Assembly: GCF_027943255.1 (NCBI RefSeq)
Contig: NC_072892.1
Location: 18,933,792-18,997,791, forward strand
Length of the DNA: 64,000 bases
DNA from: Anastrepha obliqua
Taxonomy: Eukaryota; Arthropoda; Insecta; Diptera; Tephritidae
Reading direction: 5' to 3'
The position numbers were made by a program, and so were the translations under genes. Positions 53,968-64,000 of this stretch are shown here, in pieces. Within the stretch, counting starts at the first letter, position 1; every line of letters begins with the position of its first letter. Under the pieces are notes generated by a model. That model had not been told where the DNA came from, did not search any database, and was given only the letters and a program-made list of their open reading frames with translations.

Positions 53968-56900
53968 ATGGAGTCCACACTGAATGGCAACGTCGAGAAT
54001 GATGTCGATAATTTGCCCGCCTGGTTGAAAACAGTCACTTTCGAAAATGCCGGACGCGCTAGTGTAGGCGAAAACTTCGAGAGCATCATTAACACGCGTT
54101 TCGAGAGCGATCCAAAAAGCAGCGTCAACTTCTCCTCTATGCTGCTGCGTCTCCATCTCGACGTAGCACTTAAAGGTTCCTATATTAATAGAAAAATATT
54201 TCCTTTTTTTCATTCTATGACATTTTTTCTTGCAGATGGTGGCACAAAAACGGTGTCATTTGTGCTTAAAACACCACACACCAATGAAATGATGTCGAAA
54301 ATACTAGAACTATTGAAACTCTTCCCGAAAGAAGAGAAGGTTTACCACAGTATTTTACCGAAATTCGAGGAGTTGTACAGGCAAGTGGGAAAGGACGTTA
54401 AATTTGCACCTAGCGCGTATCAATTCGATCGCGACATAGGTGTGGATTATGTTCTGTTAGACGACTTGCGACCAAGAGGCTATAAAAATGCCAATCGAAT
54501 CAAGGGTCTCGACTTGGAGCACACCAAGTATGTGCTGCTGAAAATGGCCGAGTTTCACGCCGCCTCTGCGTGTTATGTTGAGCACTTTGGCACATTTCCA
54601 GCGGAATTCACTGTGGGAATCTATACGAAGAGCAATAAAGAGCTATTGAAGGAATTCAATGCATCTGGTGCCTTCTTGGCGCAACTAAAAAAGTGGAGCA
54701 ATGGTCAGGCGTACTATGAGAAGTTGGTGAGTAAGAATGTAGCATTGTGTGAAACTAGGCATCGTCTCTTAAACGAACTAGCGTTGCAAACTTGTGCCAA
54801 AAGAGGCAGTCAATAGAGGGCACTGCATATTTCTCATATCGTGACTGGCGCGATTTCATTCTCATCTTTGCGATTTGGCCTGAAATAGGCAGTGTCATAG
54901 GGGCAGAGATATCCACGAAGGTACTTGAGGTCTCCCTTTTTAATGTTATTTCATATAACTTGGACAGAAGAGCTAGGGATTGAAGGAGCGTGAGAAAACA
55001 AAAAAATAATTGGGTTACAAAAAGAATTAATTAAAATTTTTCCAATACCCGATACCAGTTACAATCTTCAGAAAGTCGCGAAGTGAGCTTGTCGCACGGG
55101 TCAGTAGATATCTCACTCATCTACGTAGTCGGTCGTAGGCCCAAAAGCAGTAGCGAGATTGCTAACGAATTGCACGGAGCCGGAGCCTCTCTCAATGTTT
55201 CCTCACAGTAAGTAAATAGATGAAACCAACTGGAATAGAACACAGATTGGCTGTACCTTAATTACCAATTACTGTACCAAAATTAAAAATGAAATACCCT
55301 CTTAGTAAGCTAAGAAGGGAACTCCCACACGACGATCGCATATTCGAGGTATTGCAGAAATAATAAACGATTCGCCTATGCCTTGATGAATGTTTATATT
55401 TGGAGGTCTGAAGCAGATCTCCAGGTGTTACATGACTAATAGAAGCGAATTTTGACGCACGAGTTTGGAAATGGAATGGCGTGGAGTCCCCAGAACTATT
55501 CGCCTCCTGCGTCTATTGTACTGGCTGGCGCTACAGGGTTTTCGAAATTGCACATGAAGAAATTGAGCTCCATCTCTTCTGCGCTTTCCTAAGAAATAAG
55601 TTGTGTGATTCCCCTTTAACAGCAGTCAGGGGGATGCCGATGACCAGGTAGACCAATTCAGTCGCCTTCCTGGCAAGCTCATCAGCAATTTCATTACCCT
55701 CTTTGTTCCTATATCCAGGAACCCAGATCAGAGAAATGCGACCTGCTCACCCAAGAGATTTCATCTCCTGTTTACAAAGTTGACTAGTTTGGATCTGCAC
55801 CATGGCGTCGTCATAGCTTTGATCGCAGCCTGAGTATTGAAAAGAATGATAATATCTCTCTCGTTCCCACGTTCGCCAAGCATTTTGCATACCTGCATGA
55901 TCGCAAAGACTTCTGTCTCAAAAACACTAGCAGCATTCTGCAGTTTCAAAGAAATAGATAAATTGGATTCCATTTTGGAGCCGTCAGTGAAGACAGAGGC
56001 AACAGCTTTGGTGCAGATTTTCCGCAGTCATTCCAATCCTGCCTACTCGGAAAGATTGTCTTGGCATGACCTTCAAACTCCGGCTTGCGGATTAAATTAA
56101 ATTTGTAAATCACTATTGTATGATTTTCGTGGGAGTTTACTTTAGTGGTTTCCCGTTGCCTTGTAAAGAGTTTAGAGTTTTCCCTTCTTCAATCAGACGC
56201 TGGCCAACAGCCGCTTATTGCAAGACAGGCACTGAATGGACTTATTTTTCTCCAACTTGATGACGAGCATTGCAATCAAGTTCATATTTGCCTGTTTAGG
56301 TCGGCGGGTGGCATTTTATTTCCCACCTACCCTAAATATCTCTCGAGTATTCCCCTATCCGCCACTCGGGAGCGCGTCCGATGGGAGGCTGTCAACCCCA
56401 CATGAAGTTGCTTGCGCCGTTATGAATATTCTATATCTTTTGACCTTAATTTATGGTTAAGAGTGATAGGACCGAGTCAAATGTGAGATAAAGATTTACG
56501 TGCTGAAATTTTCTGTTTCAATCTCCAACTTACAGGCCGACATCGACACTTACTTGGTGGATCGCCTGCTGCAGGACCAGGTTTACAATCCGAGCGAATT
56601 CAATGTACTCAACCACGGTGACTGTTGGGTGAATAATATTCTCTTCAAGTATAATGCGTTTGGGGAAATTAAAGACACCCGTTTCATCGACTTCCAAGTT
56701 GGCAAATATGGATCGCCGGCGAATGATCTTTACTACTTCATATTATCCTCCACTGCCGCGGACATAAGAATTTCACAGTTCGATTACCTGGTGCGCTATT
56801 ATTTCGATAACCTCGTCGAAAACTTGAAACTATTGCAATATCACCGGCCTTTACCCAAACTTAGGAATCTGCACGCGGCTTTGCTGCGAAACGGACTGGC

Positions 56901-57162
56901 AGGTAAATAATGCAAATTGAATTTACAACTTTATTTGCGTGGGATTTAGTAGCACTGAGATATTTCTTCCCCAGCTTACTTGGTTGTGTCTAAGGTGTTG
57001 CCAGTTGTGCTGTTGGAGAAGAGTGGCAATGAAGGCAAGGAGAATGCCTCCCAGGATGAAAGCAAAATTAGGCTTGCTATGTATACCAATCCAAAATATG
57101 TCGAAGCGATGTCAGAAATCCTGCCGTGGTTGGATAATCGAGGCCTGCTTGACTGGAAGTAA
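53968..57162 (+). CDS. EcKL kinase gene D, complete, 417 residues
   Basis: An intact CHK kinase-like (EcKinase) protein, probably cytosolic; this family contains insect ecdysteroid 22-kinases and is linked to detoxification. Exon 1 is 53968-54175 (MESTLNGNVENDVDN, LPAWLKTVTFENA), phase 1. Exon 2 is 54236-54726 (TVSFVLKTPH holds the ATP lysine; DYVLLDDLRPRGYKNANRIK; MAEFHAASA). Exon 3 is 56536-56902 (LNHGDCWVNNILF catalytic loop, FIDFQVGKYGSP metal site). Exon 4 is 56975-57162, ending LLDWK and TAA. All donors are GT and acceptors AG. Intron 1 is 60 bp without a stop, so its retention would keep the frame. Intron 2 (1.8 kb) holds a LINE remnant. The start is chosen because similarity to gene B begins there. 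An acceptor-like 'aaattccag' 8 bp before it suggests an upstream non-coding exon. The exon 1 motif GENFESIINTRFES departs from its paralogs. Confidence 0.9.
55290..56100 (-). mobile_element. LINE RNase H remnant in gene D intron 2
   Basis: Minus strand: MESNLSISLKLQNAASVFET, EVFAIMQVCK and DIIILFNTQAAIKAMTTPW, the RNase H core (SDSQAAIKAL has become FNTQAAIKAM, so a catalytic D is lost). It continues with NEIADELARK-like and HEIAxxLFLRCE-like text in broken frames. Antisense to gene D. Confidence 0.6.
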
Positions 57163-57226
57163 GAATGGCAAAATGGCAAAATTGGAAAGAATAAGTGAAA
57201 CTGTTTTAAAACACAAAGTATTTGCT

Positions 57227-57232
57227 AATAAA
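57227..57232 (+). terminator. Polyadenylation signal of gene D
   Basis: AATAAA 65 bp after the gene D stop codon. Confidence 0.6.
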
Positions 57233-57599
57233 TTACGTTGCGATGTGGTTTTTCTTTTATTTATTTCACGCGACTGGCGCTACTTATGAAATGTATCTGT
57301 ATGGCATCGAGTGGTGCCGACTAGGCTCAAATAATTACAATACTATGGTGAAAAGATTTCGCAGGTGTGGCGTATATCAGGCCGTTAACTGGCGCTCAGC
57401 GAATTTGACATAAACAGCTGATGGGCTGACGTAACAGGGGATGTGTTTATAAGAAAACTGAGATGTTGTTGGTGATATACGAAAAAAAATCAGCACATTT
57501 TTACATGTGAAATGAACAGGCAGAATTTCGCTGCCGAATCTCTCAAGTGACGTGGCAACCGGAGCTGTTCGCGGAATTTTTTTTCACCACAACTAATGA

Positions 57600-57906
57600 C
57601 CAGCTAGCCCTGTCTAGAAAGGAATGTACAACTATCGTAGGTATATTGACCGGCCACAATTTGTTGGTGGCACATGCATAGGAGATGGGAATTACAGGCA
57701 ATGATAGATGAGAGAGAGAGAGAGAGAGCGAAACTCTAGCACATCTTCTATGTTCTTGCCCTGCTTTAGCTAGAACCCGAATGAAATGTTTAGGTGCTCC
57801 ACAACATGAGAGGTTAGAATGTCTCTCGGGATTAGAGCTTCAGAACTTACTTAGATTCGCAAAAGACGCAGGCTTATTACAAGAAACCTACTATAAGGAA
57901 ACGTAA
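57600..57906 (+). mobile_element. LINE 3' end with GA microsatellite
   Basis: Reads LAHLLCSCPALARTRMKCLG, APQHERLECLSGLELQNLLR and FAKDAG to a stop at 57904-57906. This is the cysteine-histidine tail of an R1/I-type LINE. A (GA)n run at 57709-57728 replaces the glutamate-rich stretch before HLLC (ENETVEHLLC in related elements). Confidence 0.6.
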
Positions 57907-58136
57907 GGGTCAAGCTCCATCTGGTACCACTAACCCTTTCAATACTGCGGGGATAAAGTAAGGTGAATTTATTTGTCAAGCTTCGCGGAATTAAACTTTC
58001 GCTCTAGCTATTTTTTCCATGAGTTGGCAGTACTGTTAATAACATCTGGGCCAACTTTCATGTGAATGTCATTATCAGTAATATATTTACGCTTGTGTTT
58101 ACCAAACGACCAAGAGTGCATTTTTCGATTTTTACA

Positions 58137-59197
58137 ATGTCTGATTTGATTAAGCAGAGAAGTGCCATCAAATTTTGTTTGCGGAATCAAATTTCGGCTG
58201 CGGAAACGTTTAGCATGTTGTAGAAGGCATTTGGTGATTCGACCATGTCGCAGAAAAATGTTTATAGGTAAGTGGTACAAAGACTTCAAAGAGGGTGCAA
58301 AACGTGTTGATGACTTGGAGCGCTCCGGTCGACCATCGACGTCAACAGCTGACCAACACGTCAATAGAGTTAGTGCTCAAAAATCGTCGGTTGACTGTTA
58401 AAGACCTTACTGATATGATCGGAATATCAGAAGGATCTGTGAAAACCATTTTGAAAGACCATTTGGGCCTACGAAAAGTCAAATCTCGTTTGGTACCGAA
58501 AACTTTCAATTTCTTGGAAAAAAGTCGTCGCGTTGATGTGTGTGAAACAATGCTTTCAGACTATCAGGACAAGCTCAAATGCATCATTACGGGAGATGAG
58601 ACTTAGATTTATGCTTATGACCCTGAAACAACCGACCAATCAAGCGAATATCGTGCTAAAGGCGAGGCCAGACCGAAAAGAGCACGTCAAAGTCGTTCAA
58701 AAATAAAGGTCATGATGACAGTTTTTTTCGATTTTCGTGGTGTGGTGCACTATGAATTCCTTCCACCTGGCCAAACTGTTAATAAAGAATATTATTTGAG
58801 CGTTATGCGTCGTTTACGTGAAGCAATTCGTCTAAAAAGACCAGAATTATGGGCCAACAACTCTTGGTTTTTGCAACACGATAATGCACCGTCTCACACT
58901 GCACTCGTTCTTCGTGACCATTTCGCCAAAAATTCCACGCATATCGTTCCGCAACCACCGTATTCGCCTGATTTGGCTCCGTGTGACTTCTGGCTATTCC
59001 CAAAACTTAAGAGACCACTCCGGGGAACGCGTTTCGAGTCGATTGAGGAGATAAAAGCTGAATCGAAGAAGGTGCTGATGGCTATACCGGAAATGGACTA
59101 TTTGGCATGTTTCGGGGATTGGAAAAATCGATTGCATAAGTGTATTTCATCGAGAGGGGATTATTTTGAAGGTGATGAAATTGATTTACAAGAATAA
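58137..59197 (+). mobile_element. SETMAR-like mariner transposase, nearly intact C-terminal part
   Basis: Starts MSDLIKQRSAIKFCLRNQI, has TAG in place of a codon at 58218-58220, a frame slip near 58268 and another near 58350, then reads RRLTVKDLTDMIGISEGSVK, SRLVPKTFNF and IITGDET followed by TAG where Trp is expected (58603-58605). From 58712 an open frame of 161 codons carries VVHYEFLPPGQTVNKEYY, LQHDNAPSHTALV (D2), YSPDLAPCDFWLF (D3; DD34D) and CFGDWKNRLHKCI. It cannot make full transposase. Confidence 0.8.
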
Positions 59198-59404
59198 ATA
59201 AAGATTTTTCATTTTACAACCAAATTCCCCGGCCATACGTGTATGAGTGTTCTTCGTGCATTCACGTTTAAGCAATATTTTTAGTTTTTCTACGTGTTTT
59301 AGTTCAAAATTTTTCTGTTTCTCATTACGAAAGGAAAATGTAATTGCATACAATTGCAAACGAATTTGGTTTTTGTTATCAAAATAATTTTAGGATGAAT
59401 CGAG

Positions 59405-60452
59405 GACGAGCTTGATAATGCATCTGATATGGAGGTGGATCCTTACCACGACAGTGACGATAGCAGTGACACAGATTACAAAGGCTCTGGTGCCTCCATA
59501 TCTTCTGAAGTAGATAGTTAATGACGAAATTCAAAGGGAGGTCCAGTCTGAAACAGTATCTCCCTCTGAAACCTATCAAAAGAGGAACAAGCAACTCGCA
59601 TATGCAGAAACCGGGTACGTTTATGACACAAACATATATAGTGGGCGGGAAACTGAAGTTACTGATGAAACCTTGGGAGAGCGTGTGATTCTAAAATTGG
59701 CAGAAACAATTCCAAGTTCAAACGTTGCTTTGTGTTTCGACCGTTTCACTTCAACACGTCTACTTGACACTATAAAATTTCCTGCTGTAGGAACGTTTAT
59801 ATCAAATAGTGAAAATACACCTAAGTTTCAAACTAAACTAAAAGAAAGAGGTGAATGTGAAATAGCAGTATGTGATGAAGGGATATTAGCAATCAAGTGG
59901 AAAGACACAAAAGACGTGCTACTTATGAGCAACTGGCACAATGATACCATAGTTCGAAAAATGAAAGATGGTACTGCTAAAAATGTTTAATGCCCTGAAG
60001 CTATGATTTTCTATAACAAATATGTATATGGTGGCGTAGATCATGCAGATCAAATGATTGCTTTATACGATTTAGATAGAAGCAGTGCGAAATGGTGGAA
60101 GAAAGTATTTTTTAGATTGGTAATGACCAGTGTTTATAATTCGTATATTTTGTATCAAAAAGTCACTCGCAAAAAAATTCCATTTATCGATTTCACAGTA
60201 CATTAAGCTGAAGAATTGATTAGTCAAGGATGATCAGAATCTTTATACAAACGAACCAGAAGACAGGGTAGGATTTCAAAGAATGTCAAAGTTTTCGCAA
60301 ATGTTGGAGATCATCTTCCAGTTGAAAAAGGCGGCCAAAACAGATGCGTGAGATGCCAGTCTAGGAAAATTGAAAAAAAACGTACTAAAACCATTTGCCA
60401 ACAATGTCAAGTAGCTTTATGTATTGATTGTTTTACACCATTCCATACATAA
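59405..60452 (+). mobile_element. piggyBac-type transposase remnant
   Basis: The N-terminal acidic region (EVDPYHDSDDSSDTDYKG) opens the frame. After a deletion removing the early DDE core, 59673-59990 reads VALCFDRFTSTRLLDTIKF, ILAIKWKDTKDVLLMSNWHN and VRKMKDG. After a stop, 60003-60206 reads YNKYVYGGVDHADQMIALYD and KWWKKVFFRLVMTSVYNSYI. The C-terminal zinc-binding tail is also present in another frame (RCVRCQSRKIE, ICQQCQVALCIDCF). All are in the order of PGBD/piggyBac proteins. It is the only TTAA-type transposase trace here. Confidence 0.75.
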
Positions 60453-60950
60453 TGTAACAGTTTCGATAAAAATAAATATTTTTTACTCTTGAATACCTAA
60501 ATTTGTGTTCTGATTATTTACTGCTGGAACATATGTGTCCCAAGGCATTTTTTCAAAAACTAATATATATTTTCTAAAAATCTAGAATTATGTAAATACA
60601 TATGTTGCTTTACTTATTTACAGCACATTTAGTTCAATTATACAGAAATATCTTCACTGGCCAAAAGTCGAATTGAAAAGGCTAAGGACCAACAGCTCTT
60701 TGTGATGGCTTTGAGCCAGCCAGGTCAACCTAATCTAACCTCAGCCATGAATTATTTCAAATTCGCTCAAAGCCAGTTAACAATCTCATATTGGCCACAC
60801 CTTCTAAAATTTGTTTACCATAAACAATTAGTACTTTGAACTAATCCGAATCTCCTTTGGTGTACAGAATACTAAAGATGACGCCTTCCGAAAACCGTTA
60901 CATTATTTTTCACTATTGTGGCAACCGTACGACGTCATCACTAGAAATAC
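60453..60950. other. No recognised gene
   Basis: AT-rich flank of the piggyBac remnant. The phrase 'aggtcaacctaatctaacct' near 60722 recalls the end of the 83-bp insert at 17127. Confidence 0.3.
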
Positions 60951-60951
60951 T

Positions 60952-62910
60952 AGGTGCGCAACTAAGTTCAATAGAAACCCAAACGTCATAAACCAAGCTT
61001 AGACATATGGTAAACAAACTGCTTCGACACATTAGTGATTTTGTTTTGGTATCATACGAATATACTTTTGGTTTTGTGAAAATGCCTGAATTTGGCCGAA
61101 TAATCGTCATTTGCGGGATGTGTTGATTTTCCTCTTTCATTCGAAAGAAACCGGCGGCTGAAGCGCATCGAGAGCTATAAAAAGTTTATGTAGATCTGCT
61201 TTAAGTGAAACAACGTGCCGAGATTGGTTCCGTCGCTTCAAAGATGGTGATTTTAAGGGGTTATATACCTTGTGGTCCGGTGAAATTAGCGAAAGTTGGG
61301 TTTTTTTTAAAGATATGTAGCAATAATTTTATTGTATAAAAGTTTTTATTATTGGATATTACAATGTTTAAAGAAAAAAAAGGCTTTGTTTGTGTAAAAA
61401 TATTTAAAAATGGCGGAGTTATGGCGTTTTCCCCCAAGACCCTTTTTTTGGAAGAGGCTTGCTGTGGACGCGATTCAAGTCCACCAAGTCAACTGAAATC
61501 AAAAAATCGAAAAGATTTCATTAGTATAGGGTTATATCTTCTTAGTGAACGATCAATATATTAAATATTTTGATTTTTGTGAAAATAGGAACATGTTTTT
61601 AAAAAACTCCACTTCTACAGTCCTAAAATTGGCATTAAAAAATTCATATCTGCAAAATAAAAATTTACACATAAAAAGTTGATCGTTCACTAAGAGGCGA
61701 CATCAATTACGAACAATTTAAAAAAAAAATTATAAAAATCGGTTGAATACTTTTTTTGCAATCGCGTCCACCCCAAAAGCATTTTTGGAAAAACACGTTT
61801 TTGAGATAATCGCGTTTAAAGTTTCAAGTTTAGTTACGTTACGTTATGACGACGCACAATTTAAAACGCTGTAACTTTCGATCTATTGCTCAGATCTCTA
61901 TGAAATTTTTGGAAAATGTTCTCAAGGGATTGTACTTTACGATAAAGAAATAAAATTTATTTTGATTTTTTTGAAAAACACAAGGTATATAACCCCTTAA
62001 TGTTGACAACCGTCCGCGTAAAGGAAGGCCAAAAACCTTCAAAGACGCTGAATTGGAGGCTGGAAGCATTGCTCAATGAGGATCCGAGTCAAACGCAAAA
62101 AGAGCTTGCTTCAGTATTAGGAGTTACCCCCCGTTCTATTTCCAAGCGATTGCATGCTTTGGAAATGATTCAGAAACAAGGGACTTGAGTTGCTTACGAG
62201 TTAAAACCAAGAAATCTTGAATGTCGTTTATTCTTTTTTCGCCTGCGAACAACTGCTCCAGCGGCAAAAAAGGAACGGTTTCCTTCATCGCCTCGTGACG
62301 GGTGATGAAAAATGGATTCATTACAGCAATCCAAAGAAAAGAAAGTCATGGCGACTGCCCGGTCATGCTTCTACGTCGTCGTCTCAGCCAAATATTCACG
62401 TTGCGAAGGTTATCCTATGTACATATTTGGTGAGACCAAGTTGGTGTTATTTATTATGAACTGCTAAAACCAAACGAAACCATCACTGGGGATCGATATC
62501 GACTTCAATTAATGCGATTGAGCCGAGCACTGCGCGAGAAGCGACCGCAATACGCGGAGAGGCATGAAAAAGTGATTCTACATCATGACAACGGTCGGCC
62601 TCACGTTGCCAAACCGTTGCCCGTTAAAGCTTACCTGGAAACACTGAAATGGGAAATCCTACCCCACCCGCCATATTCTCCAGAAATTGCGCCGTCCGAT
62701 TATCCCCTGTTCCGATCGATGCACATGGTCTAGCTGACCAGCAGTTCCATTCAAATGAAGACATCAAAAAATGTCTTGATCCGTGGATAGCCTCAAAAGA
62801 TGAAAAGATGGGAAAAAATGTAGTAGCCAGCGATGGACAATACTTTCAATGATTCACTTCTAACAATTTTTTTAGATTAGAGTTGTATTTTCATCAAAAA
62901 AACAGCAAGA
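60952..62910 (+). mobile_element. Mariner of mauritiana type, copy 3, split by a TTAA element
   Basis: Starts CTAGGTGCGCAACTAAGTTC. The 5' part reads NNRHLRDVLIFLFHSKETGG-like text, with RDWFRRFKDGDF interrupted at the TTAA site. After the 740-bp insert it continues LRVKEGQKP-like and TLNWRLEALLNEDPSQTQKE, LASVLGVTPRSISKRLHALE, then VTGDEKWIHYSNPKKRKSWR (D1), ILHHDNGRPHVAK (D2) and YSPEIAPSDYPLFRSM (D3 region). It carries the same 7-bp frameshift as the copy at 11229. The right inverted end is missing. Confidence 0.8.
61257..61996. mobile_element. 740-bp fold-back element with TTAA duplication
   Basis: Ends GGGGTTATATACCTTGTG and inverse CACAAGGTATATAACCCC are perfect over 18 bp. TTAA is at 61253-61256 and 61997-62000. 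The uninterrupted site 'gattttaatgttgac' is present once in the sibling mariner at 14850. Inner pairs TGTGGACGCGATT / AATCGCGTCCACC and CTTAGTGAACGATCAA / TTGATCGTTCACTAAG share a centre near 61620, so the element is an imperfect palindrome along much of its length. No transposase. Confidence 0.85.
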
Positions 62911-62911
62911 A

Positions 62912-63115
62912 TAAAGCAAAACAAACAAAAGGTAGAGAAATTACTTGTTTGTAAGCATTCAGTAAAAATGGCTTGGTAATTTTTGATTTTCAGATTTACG
63001 CTTTTTAAATTAAACAAACTAATAAAATTGAGTGCCGCGTGTTGAACTGTGAAAGTAGGAATTATAAAAATGCCTTCAAATGCAAGAAAGTGCGCGTGTA
63101 ATTTCTTGTATTTGG
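62912..63115 (+). mobile_element. 5' end of an unknown element with a THAP-like start, copy 2
   Basis: Shares 'aacaaacaaaag', a run of similar AT-rich leader, and 'gagtgccgcgtgttgaactg' with 52385-52550. The frame gives ECRVLNCESRNYKNAFKCKK, then VRV and a stop. It directly follows the broken 3' end of the mariner at 60952. Confidence 0.4.
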
Positions 63116-63183
63116 CAGTTTTTTAAATTGTAAATAACCCACAGTTTGGACTTTGCGCTTTAATGAATTGGATATCTGTTTTA

Positions 63184-64000
63184 AAGGGTGGTTAAATTCT
63201 AAGGGCCGATGTTGAATGTAAACCACATCTAAACGTTAAGTTCTTTTTTACATTTCATTTGACATTTTTCAATTTCAGACTAACTCAATTTTAACCATGG
63301 AAAGATACTCAATCAAGCAACGCGTTAAAGTTATTCAGGCTTATTATGAAAACAGGCGTTCAAATCAAAATGCATATCGAAGAAAATCATCTTCAGTAAT
63401 GAGGCACATTTTCACCACGGTGGATTCGTCAATAAGCAGAATTGCCGCATTTGGGCGAATGATAATCCAAGAGTAATTGCCGAAAAACCAATGCACCAAC
63501 AAAGAGTGACTGTTTGGTGCGGTTTATGGGCCGCCGGCATCATTGGGCCGTATTTTTTCCAAAATGAGGGCGGTCAGGCAGTTACTGTGAATAGTGTTCG
63601 CTATCGTGAGATGATAACGAACTTTTTATGGCCTGAATTGGAAGATATGGATGTGGACGATATGTGGTTTCAACACGACGGTGCCACTTGTCACACAGCT
63701 AACGAAACAATGGCTCTTTTGCGCGAAAAATTGTATGGCCGAATAATCTCACGTCGCGGCGATGTCAATTGGCCGCCATGATCATGTGATTTGACACCGT
63801 AGGACTTCTTTCTTTGGGGTTATTTGAAAGAAAAGGTGTACGTCGATAAGCAAGCAACAATTCAAGACCTAAAGGGTGAGATAATTCGGCACATTAACGG
63901 CATAGAACCTCAATTATGCCTCAGCGTCATCGAAAATTTTGACCATCGGATGGAGGTGTGTCGCCGAGGCCGCGGCGGCCATTTGGCCGATATTTTCTTC
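63184..64000 (+). mobile_element. rosa-like DD41D mariner, internal deletion, cut by window end
   Basis: Starts AAAGGGTGGTTAAATTCTAA. Reads MERYSIKQRVKVIQAYYEN, then jumps to the first catalytic region (KKIIFSDEAH in two frames) at nearly the same junction as the copy at 27944. The frame from 63491 runs TVWCGLWAAGIIGPYFFQNE, VNSVRYREMITNFLWPELED, MWFQHDGATCHTANE and to NWPP before TGA. LDFFLWGYLKEKVY and the tail to GGHLADIF follow. Confidence 0.8.

Noticed and set aside
54176..54235. Reading gene D exons 1 and 2 as one continuous exon
   Set aside because: The 60-bp stretch is open but bounded by GT and a pyrimidine-rich AG, and removing it restores the alignment LDVALK-D-GGTKTVSF with the paralogs.
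57709..57728. (GA)n tract as a regulatory GAGA site for gene D
   Set aside because: It lies downstream of the gene and within a LINE tail, where it replaces a glutamate-rich coding stretch; simple expansion is the better explanation.

Overview
The window looks like insect nuclear DNA, most likely from a higher fly. The species call is inference. The support is four genes of the insect-expanded CHK-kinase-like family (EcKL, Pfam EcKinase), short 53-111 bp introns with GT/AG borders, and a dense load of mariner-type elements including DD41D elements like rosa of the fruit fly Ceratitis rosa. There are no bacterial operons, CRISPR arrays or rRNA genes.

The only host genes recognised with confidence form a tandem, same-strand (+) array of EcKL genes. 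Gene A (3331-4023) shows only its last two coding exons; its 5' exons are not in the window. Gene B (9979-18715) is complete but has a 7.3 kb first intron filled with transposons and a GC at its expected second donor. Gene C (30580-32062) carries a frameshift, a GC donor and a shortened last exon, and is probably a pseudogene. Gene D (53968-57162) appears intact: four exons, 417 codons plus stop. All four keep the Brenner-type HGDxWxNN loop and a DxQ motif. The exon plan is shared: a phase-1 first intron, a phase-0 second intron, and a phase-1 third intron after a 367-373 nt exon. The array therefore arose by tandem duplication. The family is linked to ecdysteroid phosphorylation and detoxification, but substrates cannot be read from sequence.

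Everything between the genes is mostly mobile DNA in successive layers. Class II: many DD41D mariners with internal deletions, two of which became ~350-380 bp MITEs; three mauritiana-type mariners; one mariner with an intact 348-codon transposase (29217-30263); SETMAR-like mariners; two DD37D elements; fragments of Tc1, Tigger/pogo, piggyBac and Helitron; a hAT-type MITE with a perfect 8-bp target duplication; three TTAA-flanked elements; and a large fold-back element. Class I: about ten truncated non-LTR retrotransposons and at least eight copies of a tRNA-derived SINE. Nesting gives relative ages, for example a TTAA element in a mariner, a MITE in a mariner, and an 83-bp insert in a SINE.

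The most interesting points are the near-palindromic 740-bp TTAA element with a verifiable empty site, the resemblance between its ends and those of a second TTAA family, the GC splice donors in two neighbouring kinase paralogs, and a decayed unassigned reading frame inside the first intron of gene B.
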